From Methylobacterium sp. WL119 (GTDB lineage Bacteria; Pseudomonadota; Alphaproteobacteria; Rhizobiales; Beijerinckiaceae), in contig NZ_VRUU01000001.1 in assembly GCF_008039875.1 (NCBI RefSeq), positions 175,032-239,031 on the forward strand: a stretch of 64,000 nt of DNA, read 5' to 3'. Under the pieces are notes generated by a model. That model ran no database searches. It was not told the origin of the DNA and saw only the letters and a list, made by a program, of their open reading frames with translations. A program made the translations under genes and the position numbers. Within the stretch, counting starts at the first letter, position 1; each line of letters starts with the position of its first letter. Below are positions 55,037-63,884 of the stretch, piece by piece.

Positions 55037-55915
55037 ATGCATACGATCTCTACCGATGGGTTCACGCGTCCCAGTCACGTCGACGCCGGGGTGGCGCCGA
55101 TGCTGCAATGGTTGAAGATCAGCGCGCTGACGATCGACCCGAGCTATCAGCGCCCGATCATCGGTGTGGGTCGCCGGAACGTCGAACGCATTGCCAGCAT
55201 GTTCTCGTGGTGCTGCTTCACCCCCGTGGTCGTCTCCCCCGTCGAAGGCGGCCGCTTCGCGATCATCGACGGGCAGCATCGCACCACGGCGGCGCTGCTC
55301 GTCGGGTACGACGAGGTGCCGTGCCAGATCGTGATCGCCGCGCGTGAGCAGCAGGCGGCGGCGTTCAAGGCGATCAACTGCGTTACCACGCCGATCGCCC
55401 GCGTCGCGGTCCACGCCGCCGCCCTGGTCGCCGGCGAGACCTGGGCCGTCCAGGTCGCCGACGTCTGCGCCCGGGCGGACGCCACGCTGCTCCGCTATCC
55501 GCTGCCGATCAGCAAGCAGGCCGCCGGCCAGACCATGGCGGTCGGCGCGATCAAGCAATGCATCAAGCGGCACGGCCAGAACACCGTCATCACCGCCCTG
55601 CAATGCGTGATCGAGACCGGCAACAACAAGCCCGGGATGCTGAATGCCCGCATGATCAAGGCCCTGTGCGCGGCGATCGACCGGCATCAGGACTGGCGCG
55701 ACGGCGGCCTCGCCCTGTTCGACGCGTTCGACCAGATCGATCTCGCGCGCCTGCAGGCCCGCTGCGAGGACGGCTCGGCCACCGGAAGCGACCTCGTGCA
55801 GAGAATGGCCGAGGTGATCGCGGTCGAGCTGTCGGCCCTCATGCCGGTCACGCGCGAGCATCGGCCCGTGCGCTGGGACGCGCCGCGCCCCAAGCTCGAG
55901 GTCGTCAACCTCTGA
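55037..55915 (+). CDS. ParB/Srx N-domain (DGQHR motif) protein
   Basis: A 292-residue protein. Residues 20-100 form a ParB-like N domain: LKISALTIDPSYQRPIIGVG, then FAIIDGQHRTTAALLVGYDE with the DGQHR motif, and VPCQIVIAAREQQAAAFKAI. The C-terminal half is helical and lacks the ParB helix-turn-helix and KorB parts, so it is not a chromosome partition ParB. Similar proteins occur in phages and islands. ATG 55037 follows GAGGG; the frame is open from 54794 with weak sequence. Confidence 0.7.
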   Translation: MHTISTDGFTRPSHVDAGVAPMLQWLKISALTIDPSYQRPIIGVGRRNVERIASMFSWCCFTPVVVSPVEGGRFAIIDGQHRTTAALLVGYDEVPCQIVIAAREQQAAAFKAINCVTTPIARVAVHAAALVAGETWAVQVADVCARADATLLRYPLPISKQAAGQTMAVGAIKQCIKRHGQNTVITALQCVIETGNNKPGMLNARMIKALCAAIDRHQDWRDGGLALFDAFDQIDLARLQARCEDGSATGSDLVQRMAEVIAVELSALMPVTREHRPVRWDAPRPKLEVVNL

Positions 55916-56334
55916 GCGCGGTCCATCGCGTTGAGACCGCCTCGCCACGTCGGCCCCCCTGCGACCCGGCCGCAGTTCCCGCTCGCGGGCAGCGTGTGAC
56001 GGGTCGAGCGCGACCCTGCCTGCCGACGTCGTGATCGAGCCACGGCGGAGGCACGACAATGCCGCCCGGGGCCGCTTGCGTTGCCCGGCGACCGAACGCC
56101 TGCGCCGGAGAATCGACATCTGGCCGACGGTACCAAGCCGCCGAATGTCGCTCGCTCGCCCCGCCATCGTCACGTGCGCCGCGATGCACATCCTTCGAAT
56201 CCGGCCGATCGAAGGGATGGGATCCACCTGCATCGCCGCATCGGCACGAAACGAGCGGGACGCATGCGATACGCGCCCATCCGATCGAGATCGGATGGGC
56301 GCGGGTTCGGAGCGAGGGCTCCTCGGTCGCGGCT
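55916..56334. other. Intergenic region with a 15-bp perfect hairpin
   Basis: 419 bases between the ParB-like gene and the protease stop. The only clear element is the hairpin at 56272-56303. No gene is supported. Confidence 0.55.
56272..56303. terminator. Strong hairpin after serralysin-like gene
   Basis: CGCGCCCATCCGATC (56272-56286) pairs perfectly with GATCGGATGGGCGCG (56289-56303) around two bases. It lies 31 bases past the minus-strand stop codon at 56335. No T run follows on either strand, so if it terminates it is not a classical intrinsic terminator. Confidence 0.5.
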
Positions 56335-59235
56335 TCAGACGAAGAACAGGTCGTGGACGATTCCCTTCAGATGGGCGTCGTTCGCCCAGTTCGAGGCGCC
56401 GACGAGATCGCTGGCGCGAGCCACGTCGTCCGGCACCTCGCCCTGCCCCTGTGCCAGCAGCGTACCGTTCTTGAACAGTTGCATCAGGCCGTGGCTGTCC
56501 ACGCCGGCGTGCCAGGTCGCCGTCTCTCCCTCGACGATCGCGTCCGCGGCGGCGATCCGGTGTGCGACGCCCTTGTCGAAGATCTCGAACGCCATGGTGT
56601 CGGACTGCCCGACCTGCCCCAACCAGATGTTGTCCGTCCCAGCGCCGTTGCCGGTGTCGAACACGCGCTGGAAGCCGCCTGCATCGAGGTCGTCGAAGCG
56701 TACGGTCGCGTAGGCGTCGAACGCGCCGTGAATCTCGGGAATCGCGTTGTGGGCCTGAACCTCGAGATGGTTCACGCTGCCGACCAAGGGGGTATCGCTG
56801 GCATAGTTGGACGCGCCGATCAGGCTGTGGCCGCGCACCACGTCCGACGGCACCGCGCCCTCGCCCTGCGTGAGCAGCACGCCGTCCTTGTAGATGCGCA
56901 TCACGCCGCCCTCGTCGACGCTCGCCTGCCACAGCGCGGTTTCGCTCTGGGTGATCGCATGCTTGGCGACCAGCCGGTGCTTGATGCCGTCCTCGATGAT
57001 CTCGAACGCCATGTCGGCGCCGTTCCCGACCTGGCCCATCCAGATGTTGTTCGTGTCCGCGCCGCTGCCGGTGTCGAAGATCCGCTGGTACCAGCCGTGT
57101 CCGAGATCATCGAAGCGCGCCTCGACGCTGACCGAGAAAGCGCCTTCGGCATGATTCAGTTCGCTGTAGGCATGAACGTCGACCTTGCCGGCACTGCCGA
57201 GCAGCGGCGCATCACTCGCCCAGTTGGACCTGCCGACCAACTCGCTGGTGCGCACGACATCGGCGGGAACGACCCCGTGCCCTTCGGCGAGCAGGACGCC
57301 GTCCTTATAGAGCTTCATCACGCCGGTCTCGTCGACGCTCGTCGTCCAGTGCGCGTCCTGCCCGGCGACGATCGCGTCCTTGGCGGTGATGCTGTGGTCC
57401 TCGCCGTCGCGCCAGATCGAGAACACCATGTCGGTGCTGTCGGCGCGCTGGCCCAGGAACACGTTGTCACGCTCGGGGCCGTTGCCGAAGTCGAACACGC
57501 GCTGCCACGCGCCGCCGGCCGGATCGTCGAACCGGGCGACGACGTCCGCCACGAAGGCGCCATGGATGTCCGCCGGATTCTGGGCCACGGTGACGTCGAG
57601 CACCTTGCCGATCAGCGGCGTGTCCCAGCCCCAGTTGGATTTGCCGATTAGTTCGCTGGCGCGCGCGACGTCGGCGGGGACGACACCCTGACCCTGCGCC
57701 ACCAGCGTGCCGTTCTTCGACAGGAGCATCGTGCCGCCGTCGTCGACCGCGACCTTCCACGTCGCCGTCTCGCCCGCAACGATCGCGTTCGCGGCGGTGA
57801 TGCTGTAGGGCCGGCCGTCGCGCCAGATCGCGAACATCATGTCGGTGCTGTCGGCGCGCTGGCCCAGGAACACGTTGTCCTGCCCGGGGCCGTTGCCGAA
57901 GTCGAACACGCGCTGCCACGTGCCGCCGGCGGGATCGTCGAACCGGGCCTGGGCGGTGGCGGTGAAGGCGCCGTGAATGTCGGCGGCCAGCACGGCCGGA
58001 ATGACGGTTTCCTGCTGCCCGACGCCTCCGCGCGCGCGCAACGCAGCCATCAGGTCGGCGACCGCGACCGTGCCGTCGTCGAACGACAGCATCTCGATGC
58101 CGCTGAGCGTATCCGTGCCGGTCGCCGCGCCGCGGATCGAGAAGCCGGCGTTCAACGCGGCGGGATTCCAGATCACGGTGTAATCCGCGCGGTTGCCCGC
58201 GTACACCGCCGTGTCGAAGCCCGTGCCGCCGACGAGCGCGTCGTCGCCGCCATTGCCGGTCAGCTTGTCGTCGCCGGCGCCGCCATCGAGCCGGTTGGCG
58301 ACATCGTTGCCGATCAGGATGTCGGCCGCGTGGCCGCCGACCGCGTTCTCGATCGTGACGCCGTTGGCGATGGTGAAGCCGCCGGTGAACGTCTCGGACG
58401 TGCTCACCCAGCCGCCGCCGCCGATCTCCTCCTTCAGCGTCGCGGCGCGCAGATCGATCTTGGAACGGGCGTCGCCGACGTACGCGATCGAGTCGATGCC
58501 GCCGGTATCCCAGATCGTCGTATATCCGTGGTTGAAGTCGACGTCGTCGCCGAAGCGATAGACGGTGTCGCCGGTGGCGTTTTCGGACCGGCCGTACATG
58601 GCCTGCAGCGCTGCGATGTCGATCGCGGCATAAGAGCCGGGCTGGGCGTTGAGCGGCGTTCCGTAATCGACCCAGGGTGTGAACGGGTTGTCCTCGCCCA
58701 GGAACGGCGAGGTGTAGGTCATCACAGAGTACAGCTGAGAATTCAGCTGATGCCTGCCGGGATCGCCCGCCCAGGTCGCGCCATCCAGGACATTTCCGAA
58801 ATCGAGGTCGTGAGTGTGCTTGAGGCCCAGGGCATGGCCGGTCTCGTGGAACCATGTTTCCGAGTAGGTGCCCAGCCGCACCGCCGCGGCCGATCCGGCC
58901 ACATTGGCGTTGATGCCGATGACGCTGTCGGCGCTGGTCACGCCCACCCACGGCAGCACCGATTCGCCGCCGCCGCCTTCCTCGAGCCTGAAGCTCAGAT
59001 TGCCGCCCCATGCGACCTCGGTGAAGCGCAAGGCGGTGAAGCTTTCGATATTTGCGATGATCTCGCGATAGAACGGCTTCCAGTCGCCCTCGTCCATGTC
59101 CGGGACGCCGTTGCCGTTGATGTCGCTGTAGGCGAAGCTGTAGGTCAGGTCCGGTCCGATCCAGGCTCGCCCGACGTTCAGGCTGTCGATCATCGGATTG
59201 CCAAAATACCAGATGCCCGTCGTCTGCTCGGCCAT
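56335..59235 (-). CDS. Large serralysin-like metalloprotease (M10) with RTX and four lectin-like repeats
   Basis: A 966-residue protein without a Sec signal, as for type I-secreted proteins. The catalytic zinc site is ETWFHETGHALGLKHTHDLD (HExxHxxGxxH) near residue 150 and the Met-turn is LYSVMTYTSPF. An RTX segment follows (DGGAGDDKLTGNGGDDALVG). The C-terminal ~550 residues are four tandem copies of a ~137-residue LamG/concanavalin-like module, each with HGAF...RFDD, QRVFDFGNG and a W-x-x-D/S-x-P-L ending. Start 59235 is used; ATG 59319 is in frame. No T1SS genes are adjacent. Confidence 0.85.
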   Translation of the reverse strand: MAEQTTGIWYFGNPMIDSLNVGRAWIGPDLTYSFAYSDINGNGVPDMDEGDWKPFYREIIANIESFTALRFTEVAWGGNLSFRLEEGGGGESVLPWVGVTSADSVIGINANVAGSAAAVRLGTYSETWFHETGHALGLKHTHDLDFGNVLDGATWAGDPGRHQLNSQLYSVMTYTSPFLGEDNPFTPWVDYGTPLNAQPGSYAAIDIAALQAMYGRSENATGDTVYRFGDDVDFNHGYTTIWDTGGIDSIAYVGDARSKIDLRAATLKEEIGGGGWVSTSETFTGGFTIANGVTIENAVGGHAADILIGNDVANRLDGGAGDDKLTGNGGDDALVGGTGFDTAVYAGNRADYTVIWNPAALNAGFSIRGAATGTDTLSGIEMLSFDDGTVAVADLMAALRARGGVGQQETVIPAVLAADIHGAFTATAQARFDDPAGGTWQRVFDFGNGPGQDNVFLGQRADSTDMMFAIWRDGRPYSITAANAIVAGETATWKVAVDDGGTMLLSKNGTLVAQGQGVVPADVARASELIGKSNWGWDTPLIGKVLDVTVAQNPADIHGAFVADVVARFDDPAGGAWQRVFDFGNGPERDNVFLGQRADSTDMVFSIWRDGEDHSITAKDAIVAGQDAHWTTSVDETGVMKLYKDGVLLAEGHGVVPADVVRTSELVGRSNWASDAPLLGSAGKVDVHAYSELNHAEGAFSVSVEARFDDLGHGWYQRIFDTGSGADTNNIWMGQVGNGADMAFEIIEDGIKHRLVAKHAITQSETALWQASVDEGGVMRIYKDGVLLTQGEGAVPSDVVRGHSLIGASNYASDTPLVGSVNHLEVQAHNAIPEIHGAFDAYATVRFDDLDAGGFQRVFDTGNGAGTDNIWLGQVGQSDTMAFEIFDKGVAHRIAAADAIVEGETATWHAGVDSHGLMQLFKNGTLLAQGQGEVPDDVARASDLVGASNWANDAHLKGIVHDLFFV
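57553..57984. repeat. 411-bp repeat unit within serralysin-like gene
   Basis: Modules 1 and 2 (ADIHGAF codons at 57964-57984 and 57553-57573) are 411 bases apart. About 110 bases are nearly identical between the copies, starting at about 57430 and 57841, while modules 3 and 4 are more diverged. This indicates a recent duplication or gene conversion. Confidence 0.8.
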
Positions 59236-59506
59236 GCTTCGCCCCCCGATATGCGCGCGTCCGCCGATCGCAGATCCGGCGTGCGATGCCGTCAGGTTTA
59301 TTTTCCGAGGTTCGAACAAGCCGTTAACAGCCTCGCTCGATTCTTCGCAGATCGTACTTTTGCGGCTCGCGCCCGTTGCGCCGGCGCGCAGTCCTTACAT
59401 CGAGTTAATACTGAAAATATTCACAGAACGAAGGTAATAAGACAGTATATCTGCTTCGATCTTCACATAAGAAATTATGCCGATCTTGAAGCGCCTAACA
59501 GACCCG
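59236..59506. promoter_or_regulatory. AT-rich promoter region of the serralysin-like gene
   Basis: 271 bases between the protease start and the transposase remnant. From 59390 to 59480 it is AT-rich (AATATTCACA, GTATATCTGC), unlike its surroundings. No gene seen. Confidence 0.45.
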
Positions 59507-59662
59507 TCAGATCTGGTTGCGGGTCATGAGGCTTGCGGCGAGGGCAGTGAAGGCGTCGTGGATGTCGGCGCGTCGCTTGGAGCGGACGGGCAGGCGACGG
59601 AAGCGGTCGAACCCGGCATGGGTCCGCTCCACGACCCAGCGGGGGCGACCGCGCCTCTCACG
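59507..59662 (-). pseudogene. IS5-family transposase C-terminal remnant
   Basis: About 51 residues match the end of IS5-type DDE transposases: GRPRWVVERTHAGFDRFRRL (the final E motif region RWVVERT) and KRRADIHDAFTALAASLMTR. Upstream the frame loses similarity and no start or DDE core is present, so this is a fragment. It marks an old insertion next to the protease gene. Confidence 0.75.
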
Positions 59663-60040
59663 GCTCGTCGCAATCGCGAACGCCTCGCCATGCCACGCGC
59701 CCTGCGCCGCCACCGCATCGTCGCCGGCACGCCGTTCGAAAGGGCGAGCGGTTCTCGGCTGACGCGCACACGGAGCGCCCCTAGGCGCCGATGCGGCTGC
59801 GCGCCACGGCCCGTGCTCTCGACCCCGTCCGCGGCGTCGGTCGTCGAAGCGGTAGCTGGCGTCATGCCCACGATGCCGGACGGTCCGCACGTCCGCACCC
59901 ACGTGACGATGCCGCTTCCAGAGGCGTCCCGCTTTTGGGATAGATCGGACCGTGCACGTCGCATTCGCGACCGTCCGGATGGATCGCTCGGCGATCCGGC
60001 GCCCGGATGGCGCAGCGCGTGCCTGGGACGGGGGACGACG
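59663..60040. other. Gene-free region after transposase remnant
   Basis: About 380 bases with overlapping open frames on both strands but no protein-like sequence or ribosome site. Probably the decayed remainder of the insertion sequence plus the promoter of the next small gene. Confidence 0.45.
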
Positions 60041-60280
60041 ATGGACGAACTCAACGGCCGGGTTCTCGGGCTGCAGATCCTGCTCACCGGCGTCATCGCC
60101 CGGATGGCGAGCGAGAACCGCTACCCGGTCGGCTTCCTCTCGGATTTTCGCGACGAGATCCGCGCCGTGGTGAGCGGCATCCGGATCACCGGGGCGGAGG
60201 ACGAGGGCCACGTGCGAGCGACCGCACTCCACGCGATCGACGAGCTGTTCTCGCTGATGAAGCCGCCGAGCCAGGATTGA
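60041..60280 (+). CDS. Small hypothetical protein, 79 residues
   Basis: A 79-residue helical protein (MDELNGRVLGLQILLTGVIA, MASENRYPVGFLSDFRDEIR, ATALHAIDELFSLMKPPS). GGGGGACGACG precedes the ATG and can serve as ribosome site. Similar short proteins occur in Methylobacterium, but no function is known to me. Confidence 0.65.
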   Translation: MDELNGRVLGLQILLTGVIARMASENRYPVGFLSDFRDEIRAVVSGIRITGAEDEGHVRATALHAIDELFSLMKPPSQD

Positions 60281-60737
60281 ACGGGTCCTGCGATCCGGAA
60301 TCACCGGCGCAGGCAGGACGGACCGCGCCGCGTCGACGCCCGCCGGACGCGGCGGCGCCCGCCGGACGCGGCGGCGCCCGCGATGGGCGCGCTTTAATCC
60401 GAGCCGCGACGCGATCGGTGTGAATTGTGTCTCCCCAGCAACACGCGGGGCGGGACGAGAAGGTCTTAGCGATGCCTTGGACCTATTCCAATTCGGAAAT
60501 CGGACCCAACGGCCTGCCGGGAATGGTCATTCCGGGGAACTCGTCGGCATCCCATCCGTCAACCTGGAATAGTTCCGATCTCCGATCGGGCCGATGATCG
60601 TCGTTCGGCCTCGGAAATCAGCCATAGTTTGGTTCTGTTCCAACATTCGTTCGTTGACGGAAGATCTTTCCCGAGCCCTTTGAGGCCATCGCATCGCCCG
60701 ACGACTGGCGCTGCGGGTGCCGGGGGGTCGGAAGATC
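60281..60737. promoter_or_regulatory. Upstream region of the TonB receptor gene
   Basis: 457 bases without a gene. A 19-bp GC-rich unit (starting GCCCGCCGGACGCGGCG) is repeated in tandem from 60338 to about 60375. Further on it is AT-richer, with TTCC/GGAA dyads (GGAATAGTTCC at 60566-60576 and ATTCCGGGGAAC at about 60530-60541) that could be iron-regulator sites. Not a clear Fur, Irr or RirA box. Confidence 0.4.
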
Positions 60738-63197
60738 GTGCAGAGCTCATCTCGTATTCCAAAGTCGCTGCGTCCTGCTGCCGATGGGCGTTACGCGAAG
60801 CTCAAGGAGCAGAAGGGCGTCATCGGCGTTGCCTGCGCCGTCGCGGTCGGCTCGGTCGGCAGCGCCGAGGCGCAGCAGGGGCCTGCATCCGCCCTGCCGC
60901 CCCTGAACATCGACGCCCCGATCACGCGGCAGCGCCCGCCCGCTCCGAAGCCCGGCCCGACCCAGGTCAAGGCACGCACGGCCCTGCGCCGTGCGGTGCG
61001 GGCCCGCCGTGTGGCGGCACCTCCGGTCGCGGCGCCCGCAATCGGCGCCGCCGCGACCGGCGCCGGCCTGCCGATCCTGGCCCGGGGCGACATCAGCGGC
61101 AATCCGTATGCGGACCCGGCCGCGCCCTACAAGGCCGACCGCCTGTCCTCGAACCGCTTCACGCAGCCGATCCTCGACACGCCGAAGTCGATCACCGTCG
61201 TCACGCGGGAGGTGATCGACGACAAGAACGCGACCAGCTTCCGCGACATCCTGCGGACCACCGCCGGCGTGACGCTCGGTTCCGGCGAGGGCGGCAACGC
61301 CTTCGGCGACCGCTTCTTCATCCGCGGCTTCGATGCGCGCAACGACGTGTTCATCGACGGCATCCGCGACCCGTCGGTCAGCGTGCGCGAGAACTTCTTC
61401 ACCGAGCAGGTCGAGATCCTGCGCGGCCCGGCCTCGTCCTTCGCCGGCCGCGGCACGGCGGGCGGCGCGGTGAACGTCGTCACCAAGCAGGCCACCACGG
61501 CGGGCGACTTCTACAACACCGAGAGCCAGGTCGGCAGCGACAGCCGCGGCCGCGTCACGCTCGACTTCAACCAGGTGATCAGCCCGGCGCTCGCGGTCCG
61601 CATCGGCGGCCTGTACCAGGAATCCGGCGTCGCCGGGCGGCGGTTCGTGACCGACGACCGCGACGGCGCGGCGCTCGCCGTGACGCTGAAGCCGGCCGAC
61701 GACTGGAAGTTCACCGCCAACTACGTCCACACCGACCTGAACGGGCTGCCCGATTTCGGCGTGCCCTTCAACGCCCTGTCGCGGCGGCCCTTCACCGAAA
61801 GCATCGTCCCGCGCGACACCTATTATGGCTTGATCAACCGCGATTTCCAGCACGTCCAGCAGGATACCGGGACGCTGACCGCGGAATGGTCGCCGACCGA
61901 ATGGGTCACGCTCAGCAACCGGTTCCGGGCCGCGCACTCGGTGCTCGACTACGTCGGCACGCTGCCGGAGGCCCCGGTGATCCCGGCCAACCGCAACCTC
62001 TACGGCACGACGCTCAGCCTCAACCCGCAGAGCCGCTACCAGACGGTCGACGTCACGGCCGACATCTCCGACGCGACCTTCCGCTTCGACACCGGCCCGA
62101 TCAAGCACACCCTGGTCCTCGGCACCGAGTTCAGCCGCGAGGAGGTGAGCCGCCAGGGCTATACCGGCCTGACCTCGGAACTGTTCTCAGGCAACTTCAG
62201 CGGCAACGGGACGCTTCGCGGCATCAACATCCTCACCCCGCCCAACACGCTGCCGTTCTCGACCCGGCCGACCAAGGCCGGCAACCCGACGGTCATCCCG
62301 GTCGACACGAAGGCCGGATACCTGATCGAGACGATGAACTTCAGCGATCTCGTGCTGCTCAACGGCGGGGTGCGCTTCGACGACTACGCGATCACCTCGT
62401 CGAACGACACCAGCTCGGTGTCGGCCCATTCCGGAAACCTGAACTACAACATCGGGCTGACCCTGAAGCCGACCTCGACCGTGAGCGTCTACGCCGCGCA
62501 CGCGACCTCGTCGAACCCGGTCGGCGCGGAGCTCGACGCGTCGAGCTCCCTCTACGGCGGCCTCAATCCCGCCTTCGCGGGCAACCAGATCCTGGCGCCG
62601 GAGCAGAACACGGCCGACGAGATCGGGGTCAAGTCCGAGCTGTTCGACCGCCGCCTGCTCGCCACCGCGGCCCTGTTCAACACCGTCAAGGACAACGCGC
62701 GCGAGACGATCGGCAGCGGCACCAACGCGGTGATCTCGGCGACCGGCGCATACCGGGTGCGCGGCCTCGACCTCGAGCTGGCCGGCAGGGTCAGCGACCG
62801 GCTCAGCCTGTTCGGCGGCTACGTCATCATGGACACGCGGGTGACGCAGTCCGCGATCCCGCAGAACGTCGGCAGCCGGCTGGCCAACATCGCCAACCGC
62901 TCCTTCAGCATGCTGGCGAAGTACCAGCTGTCCCCGATGTTCGAGGTCGGCGCGCAGGTGGTCAACAACTCGCGGGTGGCGGGCGGCACGCTGGCGGCCA
63001 ACGCCAACGTCCTGCCCTCGTACTGGCGCTTCGACGCCTTTCTCGAGGCGAAGGTGAACGAGAACCTGACGGTGAAGCTCTACGGCGCCAACCTCACGGA
63101 CCGGCGCATCTACGACGCGCTGTACCAAAGCAACGTGCCGTTCACGCAGCTTCAGCCCGGCCGCACCATCTCGCTGATCGCGCAGACGCGGTTCTGA
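60738..63197 (+). CDS. TonB-dependent siderophore receptor (Fiu/catecholate type)
   Basis: An 819-residue outer-membrane receptor. A signal peptide (GVIGVACAVAVGSVGSAEAQ) is followed by a long Pro/Ala/Arg-rich stretch of about 70 residues, then the plug (TPKSITVVTREVIDDKNATS, GDRFFIRGFDARNDVFIDGI, EILRGPASSFAGRGTAGGAV) and a 22-strand barrel ending LQPGRTISLIAQTRF. This matches TonB-dependent siderophore receptors. GTG 60738 with GGAAG before it is preferred; GTG 60717 is also in frame. It leads the operon with PiuC. Confidence 0.93.
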   Translation: MQSSSRIPKSLRPAADGRYAKLKEQKGVIGVACAVAVGSVGSAEAQQGPASALPPLNIDAPITRQRPPAPKPGPTQVKARTALRRAVRARRVAAPPVAAPAIGAAATGAGLPILARGDISGNPYADPAAPYKADRLSSNRFTQPILDTPKSITVVTREVIDDKNATSFRDILRTTAGVTLGSGEGGNAFGDRFFIRGFDARNDVFIDGIRDPSVSVRENFFTEQVEILRGPASSFAGRGTAGGAVNVVTKQATTAGDFYNTESQVGSDSRGRVTLDFNQVISPALAVRIGGLYQESGVAGRRFVTDDRDGAALAVTLKPADDWKFTANYVHTDLNGLPDFGVPFNALSRRPFTESIVPRDTYYGLINRDFQHVQQDTGTLTAEWSPTEWVTLSNRFRAAHSVLDYVGTLPEAPVIPANRNLYGTTLSLNPQSRYQTVDVTADISDATFRFDTGPIKHTLVLGTEFSREEVSRQGYTGLTSELFSGNFSGNGTLRGINILTPPNTLPFSTRPTKAGNPTVIPVDTKAGYLIETMNFSDLVLLNGGVRFDDYAITSSNDTSSVSAHSGNLNYNIGLTLKPTSTVSVYAAHATSSNPVGAELDASSSLYGGLNPAFAGNQILAPEQNTADEIGVKSELFDRRLLATAALFNTVKDNARETIGSGTNAVISATGAYRVRGLDLELAGRVSDRLSLFGGYVIMDTRVTQSAIPQNVGSRLANIANRSFSMLAKYQLSPMFEVGAQVVNNSRVAGGTLAANANVLPSYWRFDAFLEAKVNENLTVKLYGANLTDRRIYDALYQSNVPFTQLQPGRTISLIAQTRF

Positions 63198-63200
63198 GCG

Positions 63201-63884
63201 ATGCTGGTCTGCATTCCCGAGGTGCTGAGCAAGGCCGAGGTCGCGGAGTTCCGCGCGATCATGGATGCGGCGGAGTGGTGGGACGGCCGGTCCACGGCCG
63301 GCTCGCAGTCCGCCCTGGTCAAGCGCAACGAGCAGCTGCCGCCCAACGGCGCGGTCGCGCGGCGCCTCGGCGAGCGCATCGTCGGCGCGCTCCTGGCCAA
63401 CCCGCTCTTCGTCTCGGCCGCGATCCCGCTGCACATCTTCCCGCCGCTGTTCAACCGCTACGGCGAGGGGCACCATTTCGGCGTGCACGTCGACAACGCC
63501 GTGCGCGGCGACCCGATGACGGGCCTGCGCATCCGCACCGATCTCTCGGTCACGCTCTTCCTCGCCGAGCCCGACACCTACGACGGCGGCGAGCTGGTCG
63601 CGGAGGATTACTACGGCTCGCAGGAGGTGAAGCTGCCGGCGGGCGACCTCGTGCTCTACCCGGCATCGAGCCTCCACATGGTCACGCCGGTGACGCGGGG
63701 CACGCGGGTCGCCTCGTTCTTCTGGCTGCAGAGCATGATCCGCAGCCCGCAGGCGCGCAGCCTGATCTACGACCTCGACACCTCCATTCAGGGGCTCGTC
63801 GGGGAGCTGGGCCGCGACCACGCCGAGGTGGTGCGGCTCACGGGCATCTACCACAACCTGATCCGGACCTGGGCCGAGACATGA
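63201..63884 (+). CDS. piuC: Fe(2+)-dependent PKHD-type hydroxylase PiuC
   Basis: A 227-residue 2-oxoglutarate/Fe dioxygenase. It starts [20 protein letters not shown]; iron ligands are in [20 protein letters not shown] (HxD) and [20 protein letters not shown] (His plus the Arg that binds 2-oxoglutarate). It matches PiuC/YbiX, always found next to Fiu-type receptors and linked to iron-siderophore use. It starts three bases after the receptor stop and overlaps the next gene by ATGA. Confidence 0.95.
   Translation: MLVCIPEVLSKAEVAEFRAIMDAAEWWDGRSTAGSQSALVKRNEQLPPNGAVARRLGERIVGALLANPLFVSAAIPLHIFPPLFNRYGEGHHFGVHVDNAVRGDPMTGLRIRTDLSVTLFLAEPDTYDGGELVAEDYYGSQEVKLPAGDLVLYPASSLHMVTPVTRGTRVASFFWLQSMIRSPQARSLIYDLDTSIQGLVGELGRDHAEVVRLTGIYHNLIRTWAET

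Noticed and set aside
52592..56334. Attachment-site repeat of the tRNA-Arg 3' end
   Set aside because: Only a 9-base match (TTCGAATCC near 56193) was found, which is too short to support an att site.
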